Below, piece after piece: positions 52,421 through 60,843 of a stretch of DNA of 64,000 nt. The DNA is from Saprospiraceae bacterium (lineage in GTDB: Bacteria > Bacteroidota > Bacteroidia > Chitinophagales > Saprospiraceae). A program made the translations under genes and the position numbers. The notes under the pieces were generated by a model. It searched no databases. It was not told the origin of the DNA and worked only from the letters and a program-made list of their open reading frames with translations. The DNA is taken from assembly GCA_016717655.1 (NCBI GenBank), contig JADKFC010000005.1:62001-126000 (forward strand), written 5' to 3'. Each line of letters starts with the position of its first letter. Within the stretch, counting starts at the first letter, position 1.

Positions 52421-55400
52421 TATCTGGCTATAATTAGTTTCTGCCGTTTGACTTGTTGATTGGCCCCTATTTCCAAGTAATAAATACCGGAGATAAAATG
52501 ACTTACATCCAGGTAGTATGCGTGCTTATTAAAGATATCTGTCGCAAACACCTTCCTGCCCAAAGCATCCATCAATTTGACGGAGGTTAAAGCAAAACTG
52601 CCTTGCTGCCTGATCCATACACTGCTGGAAGCAGGATTGGGAGCAATTTCCAGTTTGTCAAAAATATCGGGCTGTGATGTAGATGAGATGACAAAACAAT
52701 CAGAAGTATCAGTACAGATGCCATCTGAAATGACAACCGCAAAACTACCGGGTTCCAAAGCAGAAATCGTCTGACCGACTGCACCGTCAATGTTTTCGCC
52801 CGATCCGCAATCTATCCATTGGTAATTGGCATCGCTTGTGGTCGCTTTTAAGAAATCTTCGTCGCGAACAATGGCAGCTTCCAGATTGGAAACAATCAAT
52901 TGGAGTCTAATGGTACTATCGCAACCGGCACTGTTTTGAAAAACCTGAATGTAATTGCCGGACTTGTTGTATTCTACTCCATTGAGGATAAAGGTTCCAC
53001 ACGATTCTGCAGCCAGAGAAGTCTCAGAACCTTTATTGATAATCAACTGGATGGTTAAAAGGCTGTCGCAACCGGCAGCCGAGGTCAGTTGCTGGGTATA
53101 AACGCCGGTAGCAAAGTAAACCGAGTCATTCAACACAAAGGCATTGCAGGCAGTGGCAAATATGGTATCATAAACAGCCTCTAAAATGGTGAGACTAATG
53201 ATAACCACACTATCACAACCCGTAGAAGAGATCAGGTTGTGGGTATACCTTCCTGATTCAGTATAAGTATTGGATAAATACTCATAGGGACCACAAGAGC
53301 TCACATTAAATACATTTAACGTGTTCTGACCATCAAGAATGGTAAGTTCAAGGGTGATCGTACTGTCGCAACCTACGCTGTTGAACAAAAGTTGGGTATA
53401 GGTGCCTGAAGCCGTATAATCTTTTCCGTTGTAAGTAAAGGACTCACAAACTGAGACTGCAATAGTAGTATCAGTGCTGTGTAAAACTTCAACATTGTAG
53501 TGTAGAATACTGTCGCATCCCAAAACGCTTTGAAGGGTTTGGGTATAGGTACCACTCTCAAAATACGAAATGCTATCTATGACAAAGGAATCACAAACTA
53601 CCCCATAAATAGTATCTTCATAAATAGGAAAAACAACCAGGCTAAGGGTGAGCGTACTATCGCAGCCTGCAACATTGGTTAGTTTTTGGGTATAGGTACC
53701 AGAAGTAGTATATACTTCTCCATTGAGGGTATAACTGCCACATACCGTATCTTCAATCAATTCTGTGGTATTGAACCCCGGATTAATAACCACATTTACA
53801 GTCAACGTGCTATCACAACCCTGGGTGGTCAATAGAAATTGGGTATAGGTACCAGAGTTAAAATAAGGTACATTGTTGACTACTACCATTTCACAGGCTT
53901 CAACGCTGATGGTATCTCTGTCACTTTTATAAATGGTAAGGTTTAGAACAACAGTAGAGTCACAACCAAACTGATTGATAAGATCTGCCTGATAGGTGCC
54001 TGATTCCAGGTAATATTCTCCATTGAACAAGTATAATTCGCAGGCAGAATCTGTAATTTCAGAATAAGAGTTGGAACCTTCTTTGATGGTAAGATTAAGC
54101 GTAATGATGCTATCACAACCCACAGCATTGGTGAGTACCTGGGTAAAGGTACCACTTTCAAAATACTCTATACCGTTGAGGATATAGCTTTGACACACTT
54201 CTGCAGTAACGGTTGATGAACTGGGTTGGGCAATTTCTACTTCAATGGTCAGTATGCTGTCACAACCAAAACCATTGGTGAGTAGTTGCTCATAGCTTCC
54301 GGATTGAAAATAAACAAGGCTATTGACTACTACGCTGTCACACCCTTTGATTTGCAGGGTATCATACGTAGGTGTGCCCGGAATGATGGTTAAATCCAGC
54401 ACGATGATGCTATCACAGCCTGTTGATGCCACCAGGGTGTCTGCATAAATTCCTGACTCGGTGTACAGATTACCCTGCCAATTAAACTCAACACAAGTGC
54501 TTATTGCCAGGTTGGAGGTAATGGTATTGTTGAGGGTAAGATTGAGAACAATGGTACTGTCGCAACCAAAGGCATTTACCAGATCAAAGACATAGGTACC
54601 TGAATCATGAAGAACCTCTGAGAGGTAGGTAAAACTATCGCATGCTGCAATGTTCAACTCTGTGGTATCTTTTTGGTAAACTGTCAACTGGATCAAAATG
54701 CTGCTATCACAGGCCTCAGGATTTTGAGACGGAAGGGTTTGAAAGAAGTATCCGCTTTCATAATAGGTAATACCATTTAGTGAAAAGCTATCACAGGCAG
54801 TAGACTGAACAGATGATGAGGTGACTGCCAGATTGCAGGCAGCCTGCACGCTAGCCAGGTCTTCACAATCACCACTGTTTCTAAAGATCACTGCGGGTTG
54901 GCAATTGGCCAAATAAGCGCAAATATTTTCAATATTACAAATTGATAAATTTCTATTGAGAAAAACTTCCAGCATATCTACCTGTGTCATGTCCACACTA
55001 TCGAGGCCTACGAGGCTTATAAGGTTGTTGTTGCCGCTTATGGAAATGTTACCGCCAATTTCTTTGATATTTTCGAGTCCGGCAATGTCCTGGAGGGCAG
55101 GGTTAAAAAACAGGTTTAAATTTTCTTTGATGGTGGTCAAAGCGTCGAAGCCATCGAGGTAAACCAGGCTATTGTTTCCATATACAGACAAGTAACCACC
55201 AATAGAAGTTAACTCTCCCATGGCGTAGAGGTCAGAGAGTAAAGGATTATTACCAATATCCAGAAAACCTGCAATGGTATTGATGGAATCCAAGCCATCC
55301 AAAGAAAAAAGTTCGTTGTTGTTACTAATCATCATGCCACTGCCCACAAATTTTAGTGGCCCAAAGCCTGAAAAATTGAGGAGCTGATTGTTATTGGCTA

Positions 55401-56055
55401 TCTGAAAATTACCTCTGATGGTGTCGAGATTACCAAAACCACTGATGGTCTCCAGTCTGGCATTTTGAGAAATAATAAAATCTCTTCCCAAGAGTGCAAC
55501 CTTGCTAAAAGCATTGATGACAACAATAGAATCATTTTTTGCCAACCTAAAAGTGCCATCGAGAATGTCAAGGTTGTTAAAGGATCCTACATCTCTTAGC
55601 CGCGGATTGGAGGCAATATTGATGTCTCCTCCTACAAAATTGAGGTCATCGAAGCCAAGTAGGGTAACCAGTTTGGTGTTGTTTTCTACCACCAACGAAC
55701 CCGTTACGATCAAGAGTCCGGAAGGTGCATTGAGGTTGCCAAGGCTGCTGTTTTTGGAAAGGGTAAAATCACCTCCAATAACAGCGAGGTCATTTAAGCC
55801 ACTCAACTGGCTAAGATTGCCGGTAGAAATCGTAAAATTGCCTTCAATGGTTTCAACACCGGCTAAGCCATCAAGGTTTGTGATGTCATTTCCCGTTATT
55901 AGCACATCACCTAAAATAGTGATACAACCCGGATATTTAATTGGAAAAGAGTCAATTTGCTCCTGGAGTGAAAAAACAGCTCCATCATTCAAACAACTTT
56001 GTGCCTGCATATTGAATGCCAAGGCAATAAACAAAAGGGTAACTATTTTTTTCAC
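52420..56055 (-). CDS. Large T9SS-sorted adhesin-like protein with 13 GCDS repeats
   Basis: 1,211 residues. The signal peptide ends FNMQAQS. Residues ~20-410 are receptor-L/LRR-like repeats (ITNLDGLAGVETIEGNFTIS, GFDDLNFVGGDINIASNPRL). Residues ~415-1115 contain 13 copies of a ~55-residue unit with two Cys: aCdsftlNgvtY-x-x-SGtYtq-x-l-x-n-x-x-GCDS-x-x-x-L-x-L-x-i. A short domain and a C-terminal T9SS sorting domain follow (KLEIAPNPASSSVWIRQQGS, SGIYYLEIG). The unit differs from SprB repeats. Binding to surfaces or glycans is inferred. It is encoded downstream of the B12 operon genes, 47 bp away. Confidence 0.92.
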   Translation of the reverse strand: MKKIVTLLFIALAFNMQAQSCLNDGAVFSLQEQIDSFPIKYPGCITILGDVLITGNDITNLDGLAGVETIEGNFTISTGNLSQLSGLNDLAVIGGDFTLSKNSSLGNLNAPSGLLIVTGSLVVENNTKLVTLLGFDDLNFVGGDINIASNPRLRDVGSFNNLDILDGTFRLAKNDSIVVINAFSKVALLGRDFIISQNARLETISGFGNLDTIRGNFQIANNNQLLNFSGFGPLKFVGSGMMISNNNELFSLDGLDSINTIAGFLDIGNNPLLSDLYAMGELTSIGGYLSVYGNNSLVYLDGFDALTTIKENLNLFFNPALQDIAGLENIKEIGGNISISGNNNLISLVGLDSVDMTQVDMLEVFLNRNLSICNIENICAYLANCQPAVIFRNSGDCEDLASVQAACNLAVTSSSVQSTACDSFSLNGITYYESGYFFQTLPSQNPEACDSSILIQLTVYQKDTTELNIAACDSFTYLSEVLHDSGTYVFDLVNAFGCDSTIVLNLTLNNTITSNLAISTCVEFNWQGNLYTESGIYADTLVASTGCDSIIVLDLTIIPGTPTYDTLQIKGCDSVVVNSLVYFQSGSYEQLLTNGFGCDSILTIEVEIAQPSSSTVTAEVCQSYILNGIEYFESGTFTQVLTNAVGCDSIITLNLTIKEGSNSYSEITDSACELYLFNGEYYLESGTYQADLINQFGCDSTVVLNLTIYKSDRDTISVEACEMVVVNNVPYFNSGTYTQFLLTTQGCDSTLTVNVVINPGFNTTELIEDTVCGSYTLNGEVYTTSGTYTQKLTNVAGCDSTLTLSLVVFPIYEDTIYGVVCDSFVIDSISYFESGTYTQTLQSVLGCDSILHYNVEVLHSTDTTIAVSVCESFTYNGKDYTASGTYTQLLFNSVGCDSTITLELTILDGQNTLNVFNVSSCGPYEYLSNTYTESGRYTHNLISSTGCDSVVIISLTILEAVYDTIFATACNAFVLNDSVYFATGVYTQQLTSAAGCDSLLTIQLIINKGSETSLAAESCGTFILNGVEYNKSGNYIQVFQNSAGCDSTIRLQLIVSNLEAAIVRDEDFLKATTSDANYQWIDCGSGENIDGAVGQTISALEPGSFAVVISDGICTDTSDCFVISSTSQPDIFDKLEIAPNPASSSVWIRQQGSFALTSVKLMDALGRKVFATDIFNKHAYYLDVSHFISGIYYLEIGANQQVKRQKLIIAR

Positions 56056-56102
56056 TTAACCACATTTTTAGGTAAAAGAATCGGTTTGTCTAAACCTTTG
56101 GT

Positions 56103-56669
56103 TTAGTTAACGGATTGGGGCAATAAAAACCTCTTTTGTACCAAATAATAAATGCCAAACATAGTCCCGGTATATAGCAGATCACCAGCCAGTGAGGCTG
56201 GATAAAAAGGAAGGGCACTTGTATAACAGGCCATCAGTCCCGTCAGGTCTTTGGTATAAAAAAGTCCGCTTGTCCAATATCCGAAATTGGAAATTATAAA
56301 AAAGATAAAAGATGAACTCAATGCTGCCGAACCCAATCTAAATGCAGAGGCTTGGCCTTTTAACATTTTCCAGCCTACAAAGGTGGTGAGGGCATAGGCA
56401 AGGCATTGCCAAAAAATGTTGTAATCAAACCATGTAAAATCAGGGAACATGCCTGCATACAGAGTATTGTTAAGAATTACACCACTGATCCAGGCAGCGA
56501 TACATGGCCATAGGACAGCTGCATAACGGTTGTGGATCAAAGCTCCGCTAAACAGTGCTATGGCACCAAACGGAGCAAAATTGTAGGGATGCGGTATCAA
56601 TCGGCTGATAACAGCCAAAACGATGATACTAATTACGGTTATTTTACTATTGAAGTTAAATGAATTCAT
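56103..56669 (-). CDS. DUF6580-type membrane protein, possible B12-related transporter
   Basis: 188 residues with about five membrane segments. Family-like opening VISRLIPHPYNFAPFGAIAL, then SGVILNNTLYAGMF and FVGWKMLKGQASAFRLGSAA, and YPASLAGDLLYTGTMFGIYY near the end. DUF6580 proteins are annotated as putative transporters resembling ECF S-components. As the last gene of an operon after a cobalamin riboswitch-like element, BtuB and a BtuG-like protein, an inner-membrane role in cobalamin or precursor uptake is a reasonable inference. Confidence 0.8.
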   Translation of the reverse strand: MNSFNFNSKITVISIIVLAVISRLIPHPYNFAPFGAIALFSGALIHNRYAAVLWPCIAAWISGVILNNTLYAGMFPDFTWFDYNIFWQCLAYALTTFVGWKMLKGQASAFRLGSAALSSSFIFFIISNFGYWTSGLFYTKDLTGLMACYTSALPFYPASLAGDLLYTGTMFGIYYLVQKRFLLPQSVN

Positions 56670-56685
56670 TTCAGAAAAAGATTAA

Positions 56686-57687
56686 TTAAAATTTAAATGT
56701 GGTACCAATCATGTAGATTTTGTAATCGTATTTGAGATTGGACTCAAAAAAGTTAGATAAATTGTATTGGGCAAATACATCAAAACCGCCAATGCCTATT
56801 CCTCCTCTTACCCCATACATCCATTTGTTGATGCCATAGGCTCCGCTGCGGTTTTCAGAAATTTCTTCATCACCCACTTTTAACGCCAGTTTTTGCTGTG
56901 CGCCTACGTTGTAACCTGCATACCCACCCAGATGGATGTGTAATGACTTGGATAATTTGATTTCAAAAGAAATGGGCAGGGTAAAATAGTGGGCTATCAA
57001 TTTGGGATCTTCAGCCGCATTGCCTACGCCTACAAAAGTAGGGATGGCTGAGTCAGCTGACAACCTGGTGTCATTGGAAAAACGAAAACGGTTTCTCAGG
57101 TAGGTGATTCCTGCATCGAGTCTTATCTTTCTAGAAAGCGGGATTTCTTTGATCAAGCCAAAATTCCAGAACCATGAACTACCTGTATTGACTATTGGTT
57201 CATTGGCCACTGTAGAGAGCTGCATGAAAAAATTATTGATACCCGTTTCGATGATAAATTTAGACTTCATCTTTTTAAATGGGTTGTACTTGTCAATGAA
57301 GGGATTTCCAGAGCCTGTATTTTCGGGCTGGTCGTAAACATCTGGAAACTCCTCACTGGTAGTTTCTGGGTATTCCGGAAATTCCTGCTCTACGGGAGTG
57401 GTATCTGTAGCCAATTCTTCCATAGGGACTTCCTCGACCAACATTTCTTCTGACATTGTTTCAACCGGAATGGCTTCGATGTATGCAATGAGTTTATTGA
57501 TGGTCATATCCATAGAATCAAGCAAGGTATTGACATACGCCGAATCGGCGTAGTTTCTGGTATATGACAAATTGGCTCTTGCCTCCTGGAGGTAGTACAA
57601 CTGGGTAGAAATTTTTTCCTGTTGTTCCTGACTTATTGCTGATGTTAAATAAAAACCGGTCAGCATCAAACAAATTAAATTACGCAT
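56686..57687 (-). CDS. Outer-membrane barrel protein with acidic linker, in the B12 operon
   Basis: 333 residues. The signal peptide ends LTSAIS. Residues ~20-75 are helical, ~78-125 are a strikingly acidic Glu/Pro-rich linker (ETMSEEMLVEEVPMEELATD, PVEQEFPEYPETTSEEFPDV), then a PorT/OmpA-like barrel (KFIIETGINNFFMQLSTVAN, LHIHLGGYAGYNVG, YDYKIYMIGTTFKF). It lies between the BtuG-like lipoprotein (46 bp) and the DUF6580 gene (16 bp). Its function is unknown; context suggests an accessory role in B12 uptake. I do not recognise a named family beyond outer-membrane beta-barrel. Confidence 0.8.
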   Translation of the reverse strand: MRNLICLMLTGFYLTSAISQEQQEKISTQLYYLQEARANLSYTRNYADSAYVNTLLDSMDMTINKLIAYIEAIPVETMSEEMLVEEVPMEELATDTTPVEQEFPEYPETTSEEFPDVYDQPENTGSGNPFIDKYNPFKKMKSKFIIETGINNFFMQLSTVANEPIVNTGSSWFWNFGLIKEIPLSRKIRLDAGITYLRNRFRFSNDTRLSADSAIPTFVGVGNAAEDPKLIAHYFTLPISFEIKLSKSLHIHLGGYAGYNVGAQQKLALKVGDEEISENRSGAYGINKWMYGVRGGIGIGGFDVFAQYNLSNFFESNLKYDYKIYMIGTTFKF

Positions 57688-57733
57688 GCATTCATTATTT
57701 ATTACAAAAATAGTAAAATAGGGCCTAAGCTTT

Positions 57734-58771
57734 TCAATTGCGGATAAATATTTGGCCCGGAGCTATGGCAGCTGGGTATTTTTCCGATTTCTGGCTTTCC
57801 AGATTTATGGAAAACACAGTTCCCTGACTGGCATAATCTTTAGGGTCTGAATAGTACAAAATATTATTTGGTGCATCCAGGGCGAGACCATAAATTGAGC
57901 TTGTTTCTGCCGGCAAGGTGAGTGTAATCAATGCGTGTTCTCCAAAATGATATTGATAGATATCAGAAAAACTGTTAAAAAAAAAGGATTGGCTAGTAGG
58001 GTTGAAACACAAATTGCCACTGCCCTGGGGAACGGAAATCAGTTTAATAGCACTGCCATCGGGGGCAAGTACATACAAACCACCTGGAATGCTGATGTTG
58101 TTAAGCCAGTCAAAATATCCTTCACACAATACAATTGTTCTGCCCAGATTGTCGACTGCAAAGGAATTGGGACCTTTGTCGACAGTGGTCAATTTTTTAA
58201 GGGTGCCTGTTGGCAGGTCGTATCGGGCAACCAATGAGTCAACCCCAAAACCATTGGACAGGCTCACCCAAACGTCGGAGCCGATGACCAACATCTTTTC
58301 AGGGGCCCCTTCTACTTCAATGGTACGTTCGATCTCAAGTGCTTCGTTGATGACATACAATTTTCCTTTTTCCGTACCGGCACCCCAGGCTGAGACCACC
58401 ACCTTGTTTCCCCACGCTGCAAAATATCGGGTAAACCCCAACTGGTTAAAAGTTTTTACCCTTTTAAAAGTTTTATCTACTACCTCTACCGAAGCTGCAT
58501 TATTGACAGCAATGAAATAATGACCGGCATTGAAAAAAATAGATTGGACCGTGTTGCCCAATGTGGCGGCATTTATTTTACTGTAAAGGTCGGTTTCATG
58601 GGTGGCATTGTCTTTGATCCAGGTTATGGCACCTCCTCCATCCGGAAACTTGCCCTGGTTGGCCACAAAAACTCCCTGGTCTATGATATTGTTAAATGGA
58701 TTTGGCTCTTCTTTTTCACATGCAGTCAAAAAGAGCAGGCTTAAGAAAACAAAAGAAAACGTAAACTTCAT
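57734..58771 (-). CDS. BtuG-like beta-propeller lipoprotein (DUF5074/YncE-like)
   Basis: 345 residues. The lipoprotein signal ends LFLTAC followed by EKEEPNPFNN. The body is a YncE-like propeller: GVFVANQGKFPDGGGAITWI, TVQSIFFNAGHYFIAVNNAA, VEGAPEKMLVIGSDVWVSL, IYGLALDAPNNILYYSDPKD. In Bacteroides, BtuG is a surface propeller lipoprotein that captures cobalamin and hands it to BtuB. The gene here overlaps the BtuB-like stop by 4 bp (ATGA), which strongly suggests the same partnership. Confidence 0.85.
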   Translation of the reverse strand: MKFTFSFVFLSLLFLTACEKEEPNPFNNIIDQGVFVANQGKFPDGGGAITWIKDNATHETDLYSKINAATLGNTVQSIFFNAGHYFIAVNNAASVEVVDKTFKRVKTFNQLGFTRYFAAWGNKVVVSAWGAGTEKGKLYVINEALEIERTIEVEGAPEKMLVIGSDVWVSLSNGFGVDSLVARYDLPTGTLKKLTTVDKGPNSFAVDNLGRTIVLCEGYFDWLNNISIPGGLYVLAPDGSAIKLISVPQGSGNLCFNPTSQSFFFNSFSDIYQYHFGEHALITLTLPAETSSIYGLALDAPNNILYYSDPKDYASQGTVFSINLESQKSEKYPAAIAPGQIFIRN

Positions 58772-60570
58772 TTTGGCAGGTATTTAATTTGAATAAAAAA
58801 TGTATGATATCTGAGTGGCATAGGAAAAGACCTTACCAACTCATATTGAGCCTGGACCAGGTTTTCAACTCTGTAATCCACCGTCATTTGGATGTTTTTG
58901 TAATTGACATTTATTCCAAGAGTAGCGCCTGTGATCCAGGCAGCAGGAAGTGACAGAAAATTGTCGGTTGTATCATAACGTTTACCCAGGTAAACCAGAT
59001 CGGCGTCAAAATGCAGGAAAGAAAATTGACTTTTGAAGCTCAAACCAGCTTTGTGCAAAGGAACGTAGATGAGCTGTTTTCCTCTGCTTGCAACAGAGGC
59101 ATCATCAAGATGGGTTGCCTTGGTTAAGCTGTAGTGGGCATTAATAATAGATGAGAAAGGAAGCCAGTCGGGGCGATAATCCAGGTTGATCTCTCCACCT
59201 CGCGACCATATTTTTTTTTGATTCACCGGCGTCCATGTACTATTTCCGGCAGGGACCCATTGAATGAGGTCATTGATGTGATAACTGAATAGTGACGATT
59301 TAATTTGAACTGCCGCACTTGGTTGCCAGAGCTGATGGGCACTCAATTGAAATGATTTTTCTGTTTTGAGATTAGGATTGCCCCCTGACGGCCAATAAAG
59401 ATCATTAAAACCGGGTAGATTATAATTACGTATAGCAATAAATTGAAAACTTCGATAATCCACTCTGAGGTCAGCATGAAGGGGCATCCACTTATCGTTG
59501 ACCAGGTGGGGTGCCAGGGAAAGATGGATCCAGCCATGTTGCAACTTCCAATTTCTGGTCATTGACAGGAGCATGCTGTTTCTAGTCCTAGATAACGTAT
59601 AAAAGTTGGCCGTTACATTTTCAGATTGAAGGGCGATGGCTAGCTGCCAAAGCCTTTTGAAGTTGGCGGTAGTTTTAATATTGAGCAGGTTGGTTTTTGC
59701 CCTTGAATCAACACCGGGAGATTGGTAGTTGAGCGTTTCATCAAAATATACAAGGCGTGAATCTAATTGCCAGCTGGCCTTTTGCCAGGAGTGGGTGAGT
59801 GCACTTCTCAGGTTTTTGTCCTGTTGAAACTGATTGACCCGCAAATAAAAGGGTCCTGGTATTTCACGGTCAAAGTCCTGCCACCAGACTTTGGCGGTAA
59901 GCCTATGGCTATTGCCAAGGTCAATGCTGAGCTCACCATTGAGGTTGTGCCCATCTCTTAAGAATGATGGGCTTGTTAATAGCTGAAGGTCTTTGTAAAA
60001 TTGTTGCTGGTTGAGATGGTGGATCCTCTCCCACCCTACTGTCCAGCGCACCTTATTGAAAGCCCCGTTCCAAAGCTGATGAAGGGTAAGATTATGTGTA
60101 CTGGTATAGTGAGCAGATGACACCAATTCGTTAAGCCCCGAATGCTGATGACCAAGGGAAAGTGCCCCACCCATGGCTTGGTTTCCGGTATAAGATGTCA
60201 GGCCTTCTTTGAACAAATGCGACCTGTTAAAAAAATGGATGGGAAGGAGAGAAACATCAAATACACCGGTTGTCAGCCCATTGAGTGGTACCCCTTCATA
60301 TAAAATGGCGGTATGCCTGGAAGACATGCCCCTGTTGGAAAGGGTTGACAAACCAGATGAGCCAATAGAGTTGATGGATAGACCCGGCAGTCGCAGCCAT
60401 GTGATTAGCTGAAGTGTGGAGGTATCTGCTGGTGCCGCAAAACGGGAAGAAGGAAGGTATTTGGGGGCAATAATTTCAATAGAGTCCAAATTGGCAGACA
60501 GGTCCTGTGCTTCGGCAACTGCCAGGAACAACAGTAAAACAAAAAGATAATAACATCTTAAGCTTGTCAT
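58768..60570 (-). CDS. BtuB-like TonB-dependent receptor
   Basis: 600 residues from the ATG at 60570 (an earlier start adds 13 residues before the signal peptide). The signal peptide ends AVAEAQ. The plug has LITWLRLPGLSINSIGSSGL, LSNRGMSSRHTAILYEGVPL and GGALSLG. A barrel follows, ending FPMPLRYHTFFIQIKYL. The size (~600) matches BtuB rather than larger SusC-type receptors. A cobalamin riboswitch-like element lies upstream at ~60644-60737, and a BtuG-like gene follows. B12 uptake is the best assignment. Confidence 0.85.
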   Translation of the reverse strand: MTSLRCYYLFVLLLFLAVAEAQDLSANLDSIEIIAPKYLPSSRFAAPADTSTLQLITWLRLPGLSINSIGSSGLSTLSNRGMSSRHTAILYEGVPLNGLTTGVFDVSLLPIHFFNRSHLFKEGLTSYTGNQAMGGALSLGHQHSGLNELVSSAHYTSTHNLTLHQLWNGAFNKVRWTVGWERIHHLNQQQFYKDLQLLTSPSFLRDGHNLNGELSIDLGNSHRLTAKVWWQDFDREIPGPFYLRVNQFQQDKNLRSALTHSWQKASWQLDSRLVYFDETLNYQSPGVDSRAKTNLLNIKTTANFKRLWQLAIALQSENVTANFYTLSRTRNSMLLSMTRNWKLQHGWIHLSLAPHLVNDKWMPLHADLRVDYRSFQFIAIRNYNLPGFNDLYWPSGGNPNLKTEKSFQLSAHQLWQPSAAVQIKSSLFSYHINDLIQWVPAGNSTWTPVNQKKIWSRGGEINLDYRPDWLPFSSIINAHYSLTKATHLDDASVASRGKQLIYVPLHKAGLSFKSQFSFLHFDADLVYLGKRYDTTDNFLSLPAAWITGATLGINVNYKNIQMTVDYRVENLVQAQYELVRSFPMPLRYHTFFIQIKYLPK

Positions 60571-60643
60571 GTCAAAAAAGGACAGACAGCAATACAAAAC
60601 AAAGCCCACGGACCCAAGGGGGTATCAATGTATTGTACCACTG

Positions 60644-60737
60644 CTTTTCGCCCGAAAGTTGATGGTTATGTCTCCGCACGGCAGGTCTTCTGGCTCGCCC
60701 GACACCTTTCCCCTTCCCACCTAAATAGGCAGTGATT
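60644..60737 (-). promoter_or_regulatory. Cobalamin riboswitch-like element
   Basis: On the minus strand the 3' conserved core of RF00174-type riboswitches is readable: CACTGCC, then GTGGGAAGG, then GAGCCAGAAGACCTGCC (matching G-C-C-A-C-T-G ... G-G-G-A-A-G-G ... A-G-A-C-C-T-G-C-C). It precedes the BtuB-like gene by ~75 bp. The usual 5' half (GGTGAAA-TCC, CCCGCAAC) is not recognised in the ~45 bp before it, where the upstream gene's terminator already lies, so the aptamer seems compact or truncated. Confidence 0.75.
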
Positions 60738-60780
60738 TTAGAAATACCCAATTTTTCATGCATTGATCTTTAGCAGGGGC

Positions 60781-60822
60781 AAAAAAAAAAGACAGCCGGG
60801 AGGAAACCAACCGGCTGTCTTG
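60781..60822 (-). terminator. Rho-independent terminator of the HYR/dockerin-like gene
   Basis: On the minus strand: 10-bp stem AGACAGCCGG/CCGGCTGTCT with a GTTTCCTC-type loop, followed by a run of ten T. It insulates the riboswitch-controlled operon from the preceding gene. Confidence 0.9.
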
Positions 60823-60843
60823 TGTTTATGGGATTTCTGCGCT

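Noticed and set aside
52420..56055. SprB-type gliding adhesin repeats
   Set aside because: The unit (two Cys, GCDS, SGtY) does not follow the SprB repeat pattern; a general adhesin-like label is safer.
60572..60763. 63-codon frame upstream of the BtuB-like gene
   Set aside because: It overlaps the riboswitch core; conservation of the RNA motif explains the sequence.
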